From Mycobacterium helveticum (lineage in GTDB: Bacteria; Actinomycetota; Actinomycetes; Mycobacteriales; Mycobacteriaceae), in contig NZ_VMQU01000002.1 of the NCBI RefSeq assembly GCF_007714205.1, positions 40,444 through 104,443 on the forward strand: a stretch of DNA of 64,000 nt, written 5' to 3'. Positions 18,946 through 26,792 of this stretch are shown in pieces. How positions within the stretch are numbered: position 1 is the stretch's first letter; each line of letters begins with the position of its first letter. The notes below the pieces were generated by a model that was not told the origin of the DNA, ran no database searches, and saw only the letters and a program-made list of their open reading frames with translations. A program made the translations under genes and the position numbers.

Positions 18946-20240
18946 AGATTTCACTGTTCTACGAGTTCGCCCTGCCGCGGCCCTGGGCGCCCGACGACGA
19001 GCGGGTCATGCTGCAGGACTGCCTGGACGAGGTCGAGGCCGCGGACAAGGCGGGATTCTCCACCGTCTGGCTCACCGAGCACCACTTCCTCGAGGAGTAC
19101 TGCCACTCGACCGCGCCGGAGATCTTCCTGGCCGCCGCCAGCCAGCGGACCAAGAACATCCGCCTGGGATTCGGCATCATGCACCTGCTGCCCGCGGTCA
19201 ATCACCCCGCCCGGGTGGCCGAACGCGTCGCCACCATCGACCTGCTCTCCAACGGGCGCGTCGAGTTCGGCACCGGGGAAGGGTCCTCCGTCGGTGAACT
19301 CGGCGGCTTCGACGTCGATCCCGCCGACAAACGCGCCCAGTGGGAGGAGTCCCTCGAGGTGGCGATCCGCTGCATGATCGAGGAGCCGTTCACGGGCTTC
19401 AAGGGTGAGCAGATCCAGATGCCGCCCCGCAACGTCATCCCCAAGCCGATGCAGAAGCCGCATCCCCCGGTATGGGTTGCCTGCACCCGGCCGGCCAGCG
19501 TGCAGATGGCGGCCCAAAAGTGCATCGGCGCACTCAGTTTCGCCTACACCGGTCCCGGGCCGCTCACCGAGCGGGTCCACGGCTACTACACGGAGTTCGA
19601 GGAGAACGGCGTGCCCATCACGCCGCAGATCAACCCGAACATCCTGGCCATCGGCGGCGACCTGTCGATGATGGTCGCCAAGACCGAGGAACAGGCGCTC
19701 GAGCGTCTCGGACAGGGCGGCGGCTTCTTCTCGTTCGGAATCATGCACTACTACCTGACCGGGATGCATACTCCCGGGCGGACCGGGGTGTGGAAACGCT
19801 ACCTCGAAGAGGTCGAGAAGGACCCGACGCTGGCCTACGGCCCCGGACGCGGCGCGATCGGAACCCCCGCCATGGTACGGGAATTCCTGCGTGGCTACGA
19901 GCAGAGCGGCGTCGACGAGATCATCCTGCTGCTCAACCCGCGCAGCCACGAGGGCACCATGGAGTCCATCGAGCTGATGGGCAAAGAAGTGCTGCCCGAG
20001 TTCATCGAGCGCGACGCCAGGGCGGTCGCCGACAAAGCCAAGCGTCTCGAGCCCGTCATCGCGAAGGTTCAGGCGCGCCGGCCGGGGTCCAACGCACCGC
20101 AGTTCGACGAGACCTACGCCTTCGGTGGCCTGCCCACCGGTCGCGACAAGTTCACGGCCAGTGAGATCCCCGAGGCCATGGCGGAGATCAACGAGGGCCG
20201 CGTCCAGGCGGCGCAGCGCGCCAAGGAGCAGCGCAAGTGA
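18942..20240 (+). CDS. LLM-class flavin-dependent monooxygenase (luciferase-like)
   Basis: 432 residues from ATG 18942, preceded by a perfect AGGAGGT and overlapping the upstream stop. The N-terminal [15 protein letters not shown], the VWLTEHHFLEEYCHS segment near residues 44-58, and GFGIMHLLPAVNHPARVAERVATID place it in the bacterial luciferase-like TIM-barrel family that uses reduced FMN or F420. The RVEFGTGEGSS segment is also typical. Family members insert oxygen (including Baeyer-Villiger reactions) or reduce F420-linked substrates. No dedicated flavin reductase is adjacent. Its presence suggests an additional oxygenation step in the ring-degradation pathway. Confidence 0.92.
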   Translation: MKISLFYEFALPRPWAPDDERVMLQDCLDEVEAADKAGFSTVWLTEHHFLEEYCHSTAPEIFLAAASQRTKNIRLGFGIMHLLPAVNHPARVAERVATIDLLSNGRVEFGTGEGSSVGELGGFDVDPADKRAQWEESLEVAIRCMIEEPFTGFKGEQIQMPPRNVIPKPMQKPHPPVWVACTRPASVQMAAQKCIGALSFAYTGPGPLTERVHGYYTEFEENGVPITPQINPNILAIGGDLSMMVAKTEEQALERLGQGGGFFSFGIMHYYLTGMHTPGRTGVWKRYLEEVEKDPTLAYGPGRGAIGTPAMVREFLRGYEQSGVDEIILLLNPRSHEGTMESIELMGKEVLPEFIERDARAVADKAKRLEPVIAKVQARRPGSNAPQFDETYAFGGLPTGRDKFTASEIPEAMAEINEGRVQAAQRAKEQRK

Positions 20241-20259
20241 TCACGGAAGCCGACTGAGG

Positions 20260-21090
20260 TTGGCAGAGATCGACGGGCTGTGGCGCTACGACGGCCGCCG
20301 GGCGGTCGTGACCGGTTGCGCGTCGGGCATCGGCGAACACGTGGTGCGCCAGCTAGCCGAACTCGGGGCCGAGGTCATCGGGCTCGACAAACGGCGACCG
20401 GCCCTCGAAATCAACGAATTCCACGAGGTCGACCTCGCCGAGCCGGACTCGATCGACCGGGCGGTGGCAAGTGTCGGCGGGCGGGTCGACGCGCTGTTCA
20501 ACGTCGCCGGGGTGTCCTCGGGCATCGGTGACCCACCGCTGGTCGTCGCCATCAACTTCCTGGGCCTGCGGCATGTCACCGAGGCGCTGATCCCGCTGAT
20601 GGGCGCGGGTTCGTCCATCGTGAGCGTGTCCTCGCTGGCCGCCGCGGGCTACCGGGAGCATCTGCGGTCGGTGGCACCGCTGCTGAACACCGCGACGATG
20701 CGGGAGGGCATCGACTGGTGTCGCGACCACCCCGACGAACTGGCCGGCGGGGGCTACCGGTTGTCCAAGGAAGCGGTCATCCTGTACTCCATGCAAAGCG
20801 CCACCCGGCTCGGGGCCCTTGGCATCCGCATCAACTGCACCGGCCCGGGGGTCACCGAGACACCGATCCTCGATCAGCTGCGTGCGGCGTACGGGCAGGA
20901 TTTCCTCGACGACATCCCCAAGCCGCTGGGGCGTGTCTCCGGGGCCGCCGAACAGGCCTCGGTGCTGCTGTTCCTGAACTGCCCTGCGGCGAGCTATATC
21001 TCGGGTCAGGTGGTGTGGGTCGACGGGGGGAACGTCGGTGCGGCGATCGCCCGCGAACTCGAGGAAGGCCGTGCCCCGTGGCCGGCCTGA
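20260..21090 (+). CDS. Short-chain dehydrogenase/reductase (3-alpha-hydroxysteroid dehydrogenase-like)
   Basis: 276 residues if started at TTG 20260, the first plausible start in frame that gives AEIDGLWRYDGRRAVVTG. It has the cofactor loop TGCASGIG, a short central region, the catalytic Ser in SIVSVSSLAAAG, and the catalytic YRLSK, with an insertion of about 30 residues between Ser and Tyr. That insertion is typical of the 3-alpha-HSD/coniferyl-alcohol-dehydrogenase branch of SDRs. The C-terminus has YISGQVVWVDGG. It probably oxidises or reduces a hydroxyl/ketone intermediate of the operon pathway. It overlaps the next gene by 13 bp. Confidence 0.87.
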   Translation: MAEIDGLWRYDGRRAVVTGCASGIGEHVVRQLAELGAEVIGLDKRRPALEINEFHEVDLAEPDSIDRAVASVGGRVDALFNVAGVSSGIGDPPLVVAINFLGLRHVTEALIPLMGAGSSIVSVSSLAAAGYREHLRSVAPLLNTATMREGIDWCRDHPDELAGGGYRLSKEAVILYSMQSATRLGALGIRINCTGPGVTETPILDQLRAAYGQDFLDDIPKPLGRVSGAAEQASVLLFLNCPAASYISGQVVWVDGGNVGAAIARELEEGRAPWPA

Positions 21091-22067
21091 GCGACTTCCG
21101 GCGGGTCGCCCGCGAGGTCTCCAACTGGGGCCGCTGGGGCGCCGACGACGAACTCGGCACGTTGAACTTCATCACCGCCGACAAGGTCGCACACGCCGCA
21201 AGCCTGGTCCGGCATGGGAAGGTGTTCCCGCTCGGCGTGGACTTCGGCTCGTCAGGACCGCAGGGCGCCTTCCATTTTCGGCACAACCCCGTCCTGGTGA
21301 TGACCGTCGACGGTGGAGACGCGAACACGCTGGCGCAGTACGGGCCCGGGTGGGGGCGAAACCCGACCGCCGAGCAGTTGGGCGGCTACTTTGCCGACAA
21401 CCTGTTCCGCTTCAACGAAGACATGGTCATCATGCCGTTGCAGGCGGCCACCCAGTGGGATGCGCTGTCGCACGTCTACTACGAAGACAAGCTCTACAAC
21501 GGTTTCGCGGCGGGCTCGGTGACCAGTATGGGTGCCTACCATTGCAGCATCGACAAGGTCGACGTCAAGGGCATCACCTCGCGGGGCGTGCTGTTGGACC
21601 TGGTGCGGCACCGGGGCGCGGAGGTCTTCCTCGAGCAGGGGGAGCCGATCACTGCCCAAGAACTCGACGACGTCGTCCGGGCGCAGGGCGTCACCATCGA
21701 ACGCGGTGACATCGTCTTGATTCGAACCGGTTGGTGGACAAGGTTTCTGCAGACCGGCAACAAGACGGAGCCGTTCTCGGGGCTGCACTGGCGCTGCGCC
21801 TCGTGGCTGCACGACCACGAGGTCGCGGCGGTCGCCTCCGACAACCTGCAGGTCGAGGACCCCGTTCCCGATGTCGAGGGCGCATTCCTGCCCTTGCACC
21901 TGCTGTGCCTGCGCGACATGGGGTGCATGTTCGGTGAGTACTGGGACCTGACGGCGCTGGCGGAAGACTGCGCCGCCGACGGCGTCTACGATTTCCAGCT
22001 TGTCGCGCCGCCGCTGAGATTCGTTGGCGCGGTGGGATCCCCGGTGAACCCGATCGCGATCAAGTAG
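21078..22067 (+). CDS. Cyclase family protein (kynurenine formamidase-like metal hydrolase)
   Basis: 329 residues from GTG 21078, overlapping the SDR gene. It contains the family segment NWGRWGADDELGTLNF near the N-terminus and the metal-binding TQWDALSHV, related to the HxGTHxDxPxH motif of kynurenine formamidase-like proteins. The first His of that motif is replaced (LQAATQWD), as in a large subfamily. Family members hydrolyse amides or lactones. In this operon it could open a lactone formed by the luciferase-like monooxygenase (inference). It ends 11 bp before the next gene, in the same operon. Confidence 0.88.
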   Translation: MAGLSDFRRVAREVSNWGRWGADDELGTLNFITADKVAHAASLVRHGKVFPLGVDFGSSGPQGAFHFRHNPVLVMTVDGGDANTLAQYGPGWGRNPTAEQLGGYFADNLFRFNEDMVIMPLQAATQWDALSHVYYEDKLYNGFAAGSVTSMGAYHCSIDKVDVKGITSRGVLLDLVRHRGAEVFLEQGEPITAQELDDVVRAQGVTIERGDIVLIRTGWWTRFLQTGNKTEPFSGLHWRCASWLHDHEVAAVASDNLQVEDPVPDVEGAFLPLHLLCLRDMGCMFGEYWDLTALAEDCAADGVYDFQLVAPPLRFVGAVGSPVNPIAIK

Positions 22068-22078
22068 ACAAGGCGGCC

Positions 22079-22897
22079 ATGGAGTTTCACCGCAGGACCA
22101 TGCTGGTCGACGGCCTGGTCACCAGCTACCTGGAGGCCGGCGAAGGCGATCCGGTGGTGCTGCTGCACGGCGGCGAATTCGGGGCCGGTGCCGAACTCGG
22201 CTGGGAACGCAACATCGCCGCGCTTGCCACGCGGTACCGGGTGTTGGCCCCGGACCAGCTGGGGTTCGGCCAGTCGGCGAAGGTCATCGACTTCGTGGAC
22301 GGCCGCGGCATGCGCATCCGGCACGTGGCGCGTTTCTGCGAGCTGCTCGGTGCGGACGCCGCACACTTCGTCGGCAACTCGATGGGCGCCATCAACCTGC
22401 TCACCGACGCCACCTCGCAGACACCGCTGCTGCCGATCCGCAGCCTGGCGATCATCTGCGGGGGCGGGGAGATCCAGCAGAACCGGCACTTCGAGGCCCT
22501 CCAGCGGTACGACGCGACGCTGCCCGCGATGAGGCGCATCGTCGAGGCGCTGTTCTACGATCCCGGCTACCCGATCGACGAGGACTACGTGCGCCGCCGC
22601 TATGAGTCGAGTACGGCGCCCGGGGCGTGGGAGGCCTTGGCGGCGGCCCGATTTCGGCGGCCGGGCACCACACCGTCCGGGTCGCCGTCGAGTGCGCGGG
22701 CGTACGAGCGCATCGGTGTCCCGACCGTGGTCGTCGAGGGCGGCGGGGACAAGCTGCTGCCGCCGGGATGGGCCGCGCAGATCGCCGAGCAGATCGACGG
22801 TGCCCGTTCGGTGGTGGTCGACGAGGCCGGGCATTGCCCGCAGATCGAGCAGTCGTCGGTGGTCAATGACCTGCTGCTGGATTTTTTCGAGACCTAG
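22079..22897 (+). CDS. Alpha/beta hydrolase (C-C bond hydrolase-like)
   Basis: 272 residues from ATG 22079. Motifs are VVLLHGGEFGAGAELGWE, LAPDQLGFGQSAK, the nucleophile elbow FVGNSMGAINL, an Asp in VEGGGDKLLPP, and the catalytic His in DEAGHCPQIEQ. It resembles meta-cleavage-product hydrolases, so the operon has two such candidates, the other at 13757. They may act at different stages of ring degradation or on different side chains. It is the last gene of the mhp-type operon; a TetR-type operator starts 15 bp after its stop. Confidence 0.9.
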   Translation: MEFHRRTMLVDGLVTSYLEAGEGDPVVLLHGGEFGAGAELGWERNIAALATRYRVLAPDQLGFGQSAKVIDFVDGRGMRIRHVARFCELLGADAAHFVGNSMGAINLLTDATSQTPLLPIRSLAIICGGGEIQQNRHFEALQRYDATLPAMRRIVEALFYDPGYPIDEDYVRRRYESSTAPGAWEALAAARFRRPGTTPSGSPSSARAYERIGVPTVVVEGGGDKLLPPGWAAQIAEQIDGARSVVVDEAGHCPQIEQSSVVNDLLLDFFET

Positions 22898-22911
22898 CAA
22901 AGCGCAACGGG

Positions 22912-22933
22912 CTAAATCAATCGCTTGACTTAA
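22912..22933. promoter_or_regulatory. 22-bp TetR-type operator, copy 1
   Basis: The half-sites CTAAATCAATC and GCTTGACTTAA form an imperfect palindrome with the pattern TTAAnTCAAnC/GnTTGAnTTAA. The same 22 bp, differing only in the first base, occurs at 24571-24592 in front of the TetR gene. This copy lies 28 bp upstream of ATG 22961 of the SDR gene. Confidence 0.8.
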
Positions 22934-22960
22934 CGCATGGCGCGCCGATTAACTCTCCGT

Positions 22961-23770
22961 ATGGGCAACGAACTCGACGGCAGGGTGGCCATCGTCACCG
23001 GCGGCGCTTCCGGCATCGGCCGCGGCACCGTCGAGAGGTTCGTGGCCGAGGGGGCGCGGGTCCTCGTCGGCGACGTCGACGAGGACGGGGGCGAGAGCCT
23101 GGCCGCGGCGCTGGGCCCGGACGTCGCGGCGTTCCGGCGCGCGGACGTCTCCGATCCCGGGCAGGTGGGCGCGCTGGTCGACGCGGCCGTGCGGCGGTTC
23201 GGGGGACTGCACGTCATGGTGAACAACGCCGGCGTGTCGGGCACCATGCACCCGGGACTGCTCGACGACGACCTGGCCGACTTCCATCACGTCATGGCCG
23301 TCAACGTCCTGGGCGTGATGGCGGGGACCCGCGACGCCGCCCGGCACATGGCCGCCCACGGCGGGGGATCGATCATCAACGTCACCTCGATCGGGGGCAT
23401 CCAGGCCGGGGGCGGCGTGCTGACCTACCGCGCCTCCAAGGCCGCGGTCATCCAGTTCACCAAGTCCGCGGCGATCGAGTTGGCCCACCACGACATTCGG
23501 GTCAACGCCATCGCGCCGGGCAACATCCCGACGCCGTTGGTGGCCGCGTCGGCGACCACCATGGACCCGGCCAAGGCCGAGCGGTATGAGGCGAGGCTGC
23601 GCGAGACGATGCGCGCCGATCGGCCGCTCAAGCGCGAGGGCACCCCCGACGACATCGCCGAGGCCGCGTTGTATTTCGCGGGGGACCGGTCGCGCTACGT
23701 CACCGGAACCGTGCTGCCGGTGGACGGCGGAACGGTGGCCGGCAAGGCGATCCGCCGCCGCAGCGAGTGA
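22961..23770 (+). CDS. Short-chain dehydrogenase/reductase
   Basis: 269 residues from ATG 22961; an in-frame ATG at 22937 would begin 4 bp after the operator and is less likely. It shows TGGASGIG (NAD(P) loop), NNAGVSG, the catalytic Ser in NVTSIGG, YRASK (Tyr/Lys) and the C-terminal VTGTVLPVDGG, all classical SDR features. Its upstream operator is shared with the TetR gene at 24619. It is therefore probably co-regulated with the ferredoxin-P450-amidohydrolase operon, perhaps oxidising the alcohol produced by the P450. A PAS-domain gene lies on the opposite strand immediately downstream. Confidence 0.92.
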   Translation: MGNELDGRVAIVTGGASGIGRGTVERFVAEGARVLVGDVDEDGGESLAAALGPDVAAFRRADVSDPGQVGALVDAAVRRFGGLHVMVNNAGVSGTMHPGLLDDDLADFHHVMAVNVLGVMAGTRDAARHMAAHGGGSIINVTSIGGIQAGGGVLTYRASKAAVIQFTKSAAIELAHHDIRVNAIAPGNIPTPLVAASATTMDPAKAERYEARLRETMRADRPLKREGTPDDIAEAALYFAGDRSRYVTGTVLPVDGGTVAGKAIRRRSE

Positions 23771-23781
23771 GGCCCGAACGG

Positions 23782-24426
23782 TCAGGCGTCCTTGGCGGGA
23801 TGCCCGGCGCGCGCCTCCAGCCGCAGCCGGGCCAGTTGCTCTGCCCGCCTGTAATCCGGGGCGCCGAGGGTCTCCACCACGACGGCGTGCGAATGGGTCA
23901 GCACGCCCAGCACCGCCTCGGCGGGCAGCCCGGGAAACTGGCGGCCCAGCGCGTCGGCCGCCTTCCGCAACTCGGCCGGCTCCGGAAGGGGCGCCCGGCC
24001 GGCCGGCGGCGGCACCACGCGGGTGATGTCTTGGACGTGATGCACCGCGGCGACCGTCTTCCTGCCGTCGCTGATCGGGAAATTCACCGGCATCCACACC
24101 TTGTAGAGGAACTCGCCCGGCCGCTGCCGGTCGGGAATGTCGTAGCGCTGCACGCCCATCCAGTTCCGGACTCCGCGGCGGAACGTCGATTCCAGCGAAC
24201 CCGCGAGGTTCGCCACGCCGTTCGCGTCCGGGTCGGCCGGGTTGTCCGGGAAGACCTCGAACAACGGCCGGCCGACCATGGCGTCCCGCGGGTGTCCCGA
24301 CGCCCGCTCGTATGCTTTGTTCACCGCGCGGATGCTCAAGTCGGCGTCGACGAGCGCGTACGGCGCCCACCTCGCCTGGAACCACGCGGCGTTCTCGATC
24401 TCCGCGACCTGCCGCTCTGACAGCAC
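23782..24426 (-). CDS. PAS-domain protein with C-terminal helical domain
   Basis: 214 residues from GTG 24426, which is preceded by GGGAGGGG at good spacing. An in-frame ATG at 24519 is possible but would extend into low-quality sequence. A PAS domain covers about residues 8-130: ALVDADLSIRAVNKAYERAS, the MVGRPLFEVFPDNP turn, and VHHVQDITRV at the end. The last ~60 residues (ALGRQFPGLPAEAVLGVLTH and following) resemble the small three-helix domain common in mycobacterial stress-type regulators. No kinase or DNA-binding domain is visible, so it is a sensor or adaptor without an obvious output. It is convergent with the SDR and divergent from TetR. Confidence 0.8.
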   Translation of the reverse strand: MLSERQVAEIENAAWFQARWAPYALVDADLSIRAVNKAYERASGHPRDAMVGRPLFEVFPDNPADPDANGVANLAGSLESTFRRGVRNWMGVQRYDIPDRQRPGEFLYKVWMPVNFPISDGRKTVAAVHHVQDITRVVPPPAGRAPLPEPAELRKAADALGRQFPGLPAEAVLGVLTHSHAVVVETLGAPDYRRAEQLARLRLEARAGHPAKDA

Positions 24427-24570
24427 CGTTACCCCTCCCGGACAAGGCTTCCGCGTCCGGCTGCCCTTGGCCTCAGCGCGCGACACGCACACTTCATCGT
24501 GGCGCACTGTGCGCGCCACCCGCGAGGGTCTTTGGTAACTCGGCTGTGCTGGGTAGCCGCGCCACGGTGG

Positions 24571-24592
24571 TTAAATCAATCGCTTGACTTAA
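24571..24592. promoter_or_regulatory. 22-bp TetR-type operator, copy 2
   Basis: Half-sites TTAAATCAATC and GCTTGACTTAA make a near-palindrome that matches the site at 22912-22933 at 21 of 22 positions. It ends 26 bp before the TetR start at 24619 (5 bp before the alternative GTG 24598). This fits autoregulation of TetR and its downstream operon. Confidence 0.82.
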
Positions 24593-24618
24593 TCGCCGTG
24601 GCGCGATTGACTGGCGGA

Positions 24619-25284
24619 ATGACCGCAGCCGGCAGGGCCGTTCGCACCGAGCGGGCCATCTCCACCCAGGAGGCCATCCTGGTGGCCGCCGAACGGCTGT
24701 ATGCCGAGCACGGCATGTTCGCGGTGTCCAACCGCCAGGTCAGCGAGGCCGCCGGCCAGGGCAACAACGCCGCGGTGGGCTACCACTTCGGCACCAAGGC
24801 CGACCTGGTGCGTGCCATCGAGCAGAAACACCGGGGGCCCGTCGAGCAGCTTCGCGAGCACATGGTGGCCGAGTTGCTGAGGTCGGAAGACCCGGCGCAG
24901 CTGCGGGACTGGGTGGCCTGCCTGGTGCGGCCGCTCACCGACCACCTGGCCGAACTCGGGAGCCCGACGTGGTATGCGCGGTTCGCGGCGCAGGCGATGA
25001 CCGATCCCGCGTACTACCACATCATCGTCAAGGGGGCGCTCAGCTCGCCATCGCTGGTCCAGGTCGTCGAGGGCATCAACCGGTGCCTGCCCGACCTGCC
25101 CGCCGAGGTGCACTTCGACCGCAACATCATGGCCCGCAACCTGCTGATGCACACCTGCGCCGACCGCGAACGTGCGCTCGCCGCCGGTGCATCGCCGACC
25201 CGACGTTCCTGGCGCGCCGCGGCGTCCGGCCTCATCGACGCGGTGGTGGGGCTGTGGCTGGCGCCCGTGACACCGCACGAGTGA
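24619..25284 (+). CDS. TetR family transcriptional regulator
   Basis: 221 residues from ATG 24619 (GTG 24598 is an alternative; longer forms would include the operator). The helix-turn-helix spans about residues 12-60: ILVAAERLYAEHGMFAVSNR then GNNAAVGYHFGTKADLVRAI. The C-terminal ligand domain is unrecognised in detail. A 22-bp palindrome lies directly upstream and again before the SDR at 22961, suggesting it represses both. It is followed after 11 bp by ferredoxin, P450 and amidohydrolase genes, which it probably controls in response to their substrate. Confidence 0.92.
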   Translation: MTAAGRAVRTERAISTQEAILVAAERLYAEHGMFAVSNRQVSEAAGQGNNAAVGYHFGTKADLVRAIEQKHRGPVEQLREHMVAELLRSEDPAQLRDWVACLVRPLTDHLAELGSPTWYARFAAQAMTDPAYYHIIVKGALSSPSLVQVVEGINRCLPDLPAEVHFDRNIMARNLLMHTCADRERALAAGASPTRRSWRAAASGLIDAVVGLWLAPVTPHE

Positions 25285-25295
25285 AAGGCTCGCCG

Positions 25296-25490
25296 ATGAA
25301 AGTGATTGTCGACCAGGATGGTTGCGCATCGTCGGGCAATTGCGTGCTGAACTCGCCCGACATTTTCGACCAGCGCGACGACGACGGCGTTGTCGTCCTG
25401 CTCAATCCGAACCCCTCGCCCGAGCAGGCCGAGGGTGCGCGCCGGGCGGCCGCGGCCTGCCCCGCGCTGGCCATCCGCATCGAGGAGTGA
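25296..25490 (+). CDS. Small ferredoxin ([3Fe-4S]-type, Ser variant)
   Basis: 64 residues from ATG 25296. The cluster motif CASSGNC (residues 10-16) has the CxxXxxC form, with Ser at the position that would be Cys in a [4Fe-4S] protein, and is completed by ACPALAI near the C-terminus. Mycobacterial ferredoxins of this type carry electrons to a neighbouring P450; the P450 gene starts one base after this stop. The electron donor (a ferredoxin reductase) is not next to it. Three further ferredoxins of the same fold, each with a different residue at X, occur later in this window. Confidence 0.93.
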   Translation: MKVIVDQDGCASSGNCVLNSPDIFDQRDDDGVVVLLNPNPSPEQAEGARRAAAACPALAIRIEE

Positions 25491-25491
25491 C

Positions 25492-26748
25492 ATGTCGGAC
25501 ACGCTGACGACGGCCGGGGCCGAAGTCGATTCGGACATCCCGGACTATCCGATGGCGCGGGAGGCGCGGTGCCCCTTCGCCCCTCCTCCGGATGTCATGG
25601 CGCTCGCCGCGGCCGCGCCGCTGTCGCGGGTCCGGATCTGGGACGGCAGCACCCCGTGGCTCATCACCGGCTATGAGGAAGTGCGGGAACTGTTCTCCGA
25701 CAGCCGGGTCAGCGTCGACGACCGGGTGCCCGGCTTTCCGCACTGGAACGCGGGCATGCTCTCGACGGTGCACAAGCGCCCGAGATCGGTGTTCACCGCC
25801 GACGGCGAGGAGCACACCCGATTCCGGCGCATGCTGTCGAAACCCTTCACATTCAAGCGGGTCGAGGGGTTGCGCCCGACCATCCAGCAGATCACCGACG
25901 AGCACATCGACGCCATGCTGGCCGGACCGCAGCCCGCCGACCTCGTCGCCGCGCTGGCCCTGCCGGTCCCGTCGCTGGTGATCAGCCAGCTGCTGGGGGT
26001 GCCGTACGAAGACGCCGAGATGTTCCAGGAACACGCCAACGTCGGGCTCGCCCGCTACGCCACCGGCGAGGACACCGCCAAGGGTGCCATGACCCTGAAC
26101 CGATACCTCGCCCGGCTGGTCGAGGCCAAGATGGACAACCCGGCCCCTGATTCAACGCCGGACGCGGTGTCCGACCTGGCCGAGCGGGTCAAAGCGGGCG
26201 AGCTCAGCGTCAAAGAGGCCGCGCAGCTGGGGACCGGCCTGCTCATCGCCGGGCACGAGACCACCTCCAACATGATCGGGCTGGGTGTCCTTGCCCTGCT
26301 GGCGAACCCGGAGCAGGTGGCCGTCATCCGCGACGCCGAAGACCCCAAGATCGTCGCCAATGCGGTCGAGGAATTGTTGCGTTACCTCAGCATCATCCAG
26401 AACGGCCAGCGCCGCGTCGCCCTCGAAGACATCGCCATCGCCGGACAGGTGATCCGCGCCGGTGAAGGCATCATCATCGACCTGGCCCCGGCGAACTGGG
26501 ATGCCGACGTCTTCACCGAGCCCGATCGGCTGTATCTGCACCGTTCGGGGGCGGATCGCAATGTCGCCTTCGGGTACGGCCGGCACCAGTGCGTGGGCCA
26601 GCAGCTCGCCCGCGCGGAGCTGCAGATCGTCTACCGGACACTCTTCCGCCGCATTCCCAGGCTCTCGCTCGCCATCCCGATCGAGGAGGTGCCGTTCAAA
26701 CACGACCGGCTCGCCTACGGCGTCTACGAACTTCCGGTGACCTGGTAA
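25492..26748 (+). CDS. Cytochrome P450
   Basis: 418 residues from ATG 25492. The I-helix motif is LLIAGHETTSN (A/G-G-x-E/D-T-T), the K-helix ExxR is in VEELLRYLS, and the heme loop is FGYGRHQCVGQQLAR with the axial Cys. This is a typical soluble bacterial class I P450, fed by the ferredoxin encoded immediately upstream. It probably hydroxylates the inducing compound or an early intermediate of the operon. The next gene is an amidohydrolase-fold protein after 44 bp. The substrate cannot be deduced; the sequence resembles CYP105/107-like actinobacterial enzymes rather than the CYP51 type. Confidence 0.95.
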   Translation: MSDTLTTAGAEVDSDIPDYPMAREARCPFAPPPDVMALAAAAPLSRVRIWDGSTPWLITGYEEVRELFSDSRVSVDDRVPGFPHWNAGMLSTVHKRPRSVFTADGEEHTRFRRMLSKPFTFKRVEGLRPTIQQITDEHIDAMLAGPQPADLVAALALPVPSLVISQLLGVPYEDAEMFQEHANVGLARYATGEDTAKGAMTLNRYLARLVEAKMDNPAPDSTPDAVSDLAERVKAGELSVKEAAQLGTGLLIAGHETTSNMIGLGVLALLANPEQVAVIRDAEDPKIVANAVEELLRYLSIIQNGQRRVALEDIAIAGQVIRAGEGIIIDLAPANWDADVFTEPDRLYLHRSGADRNVAFGYGRHQCVGQQLARAELQIVYRTLFRRIPRLSLAIPIEEVPFKHDRLAYGVYELPVTW

Positions 26749-26792
26749 CCCGGCCCGGCTACTCCCCCCCCGATCCCAACGGAAGGTCAACG

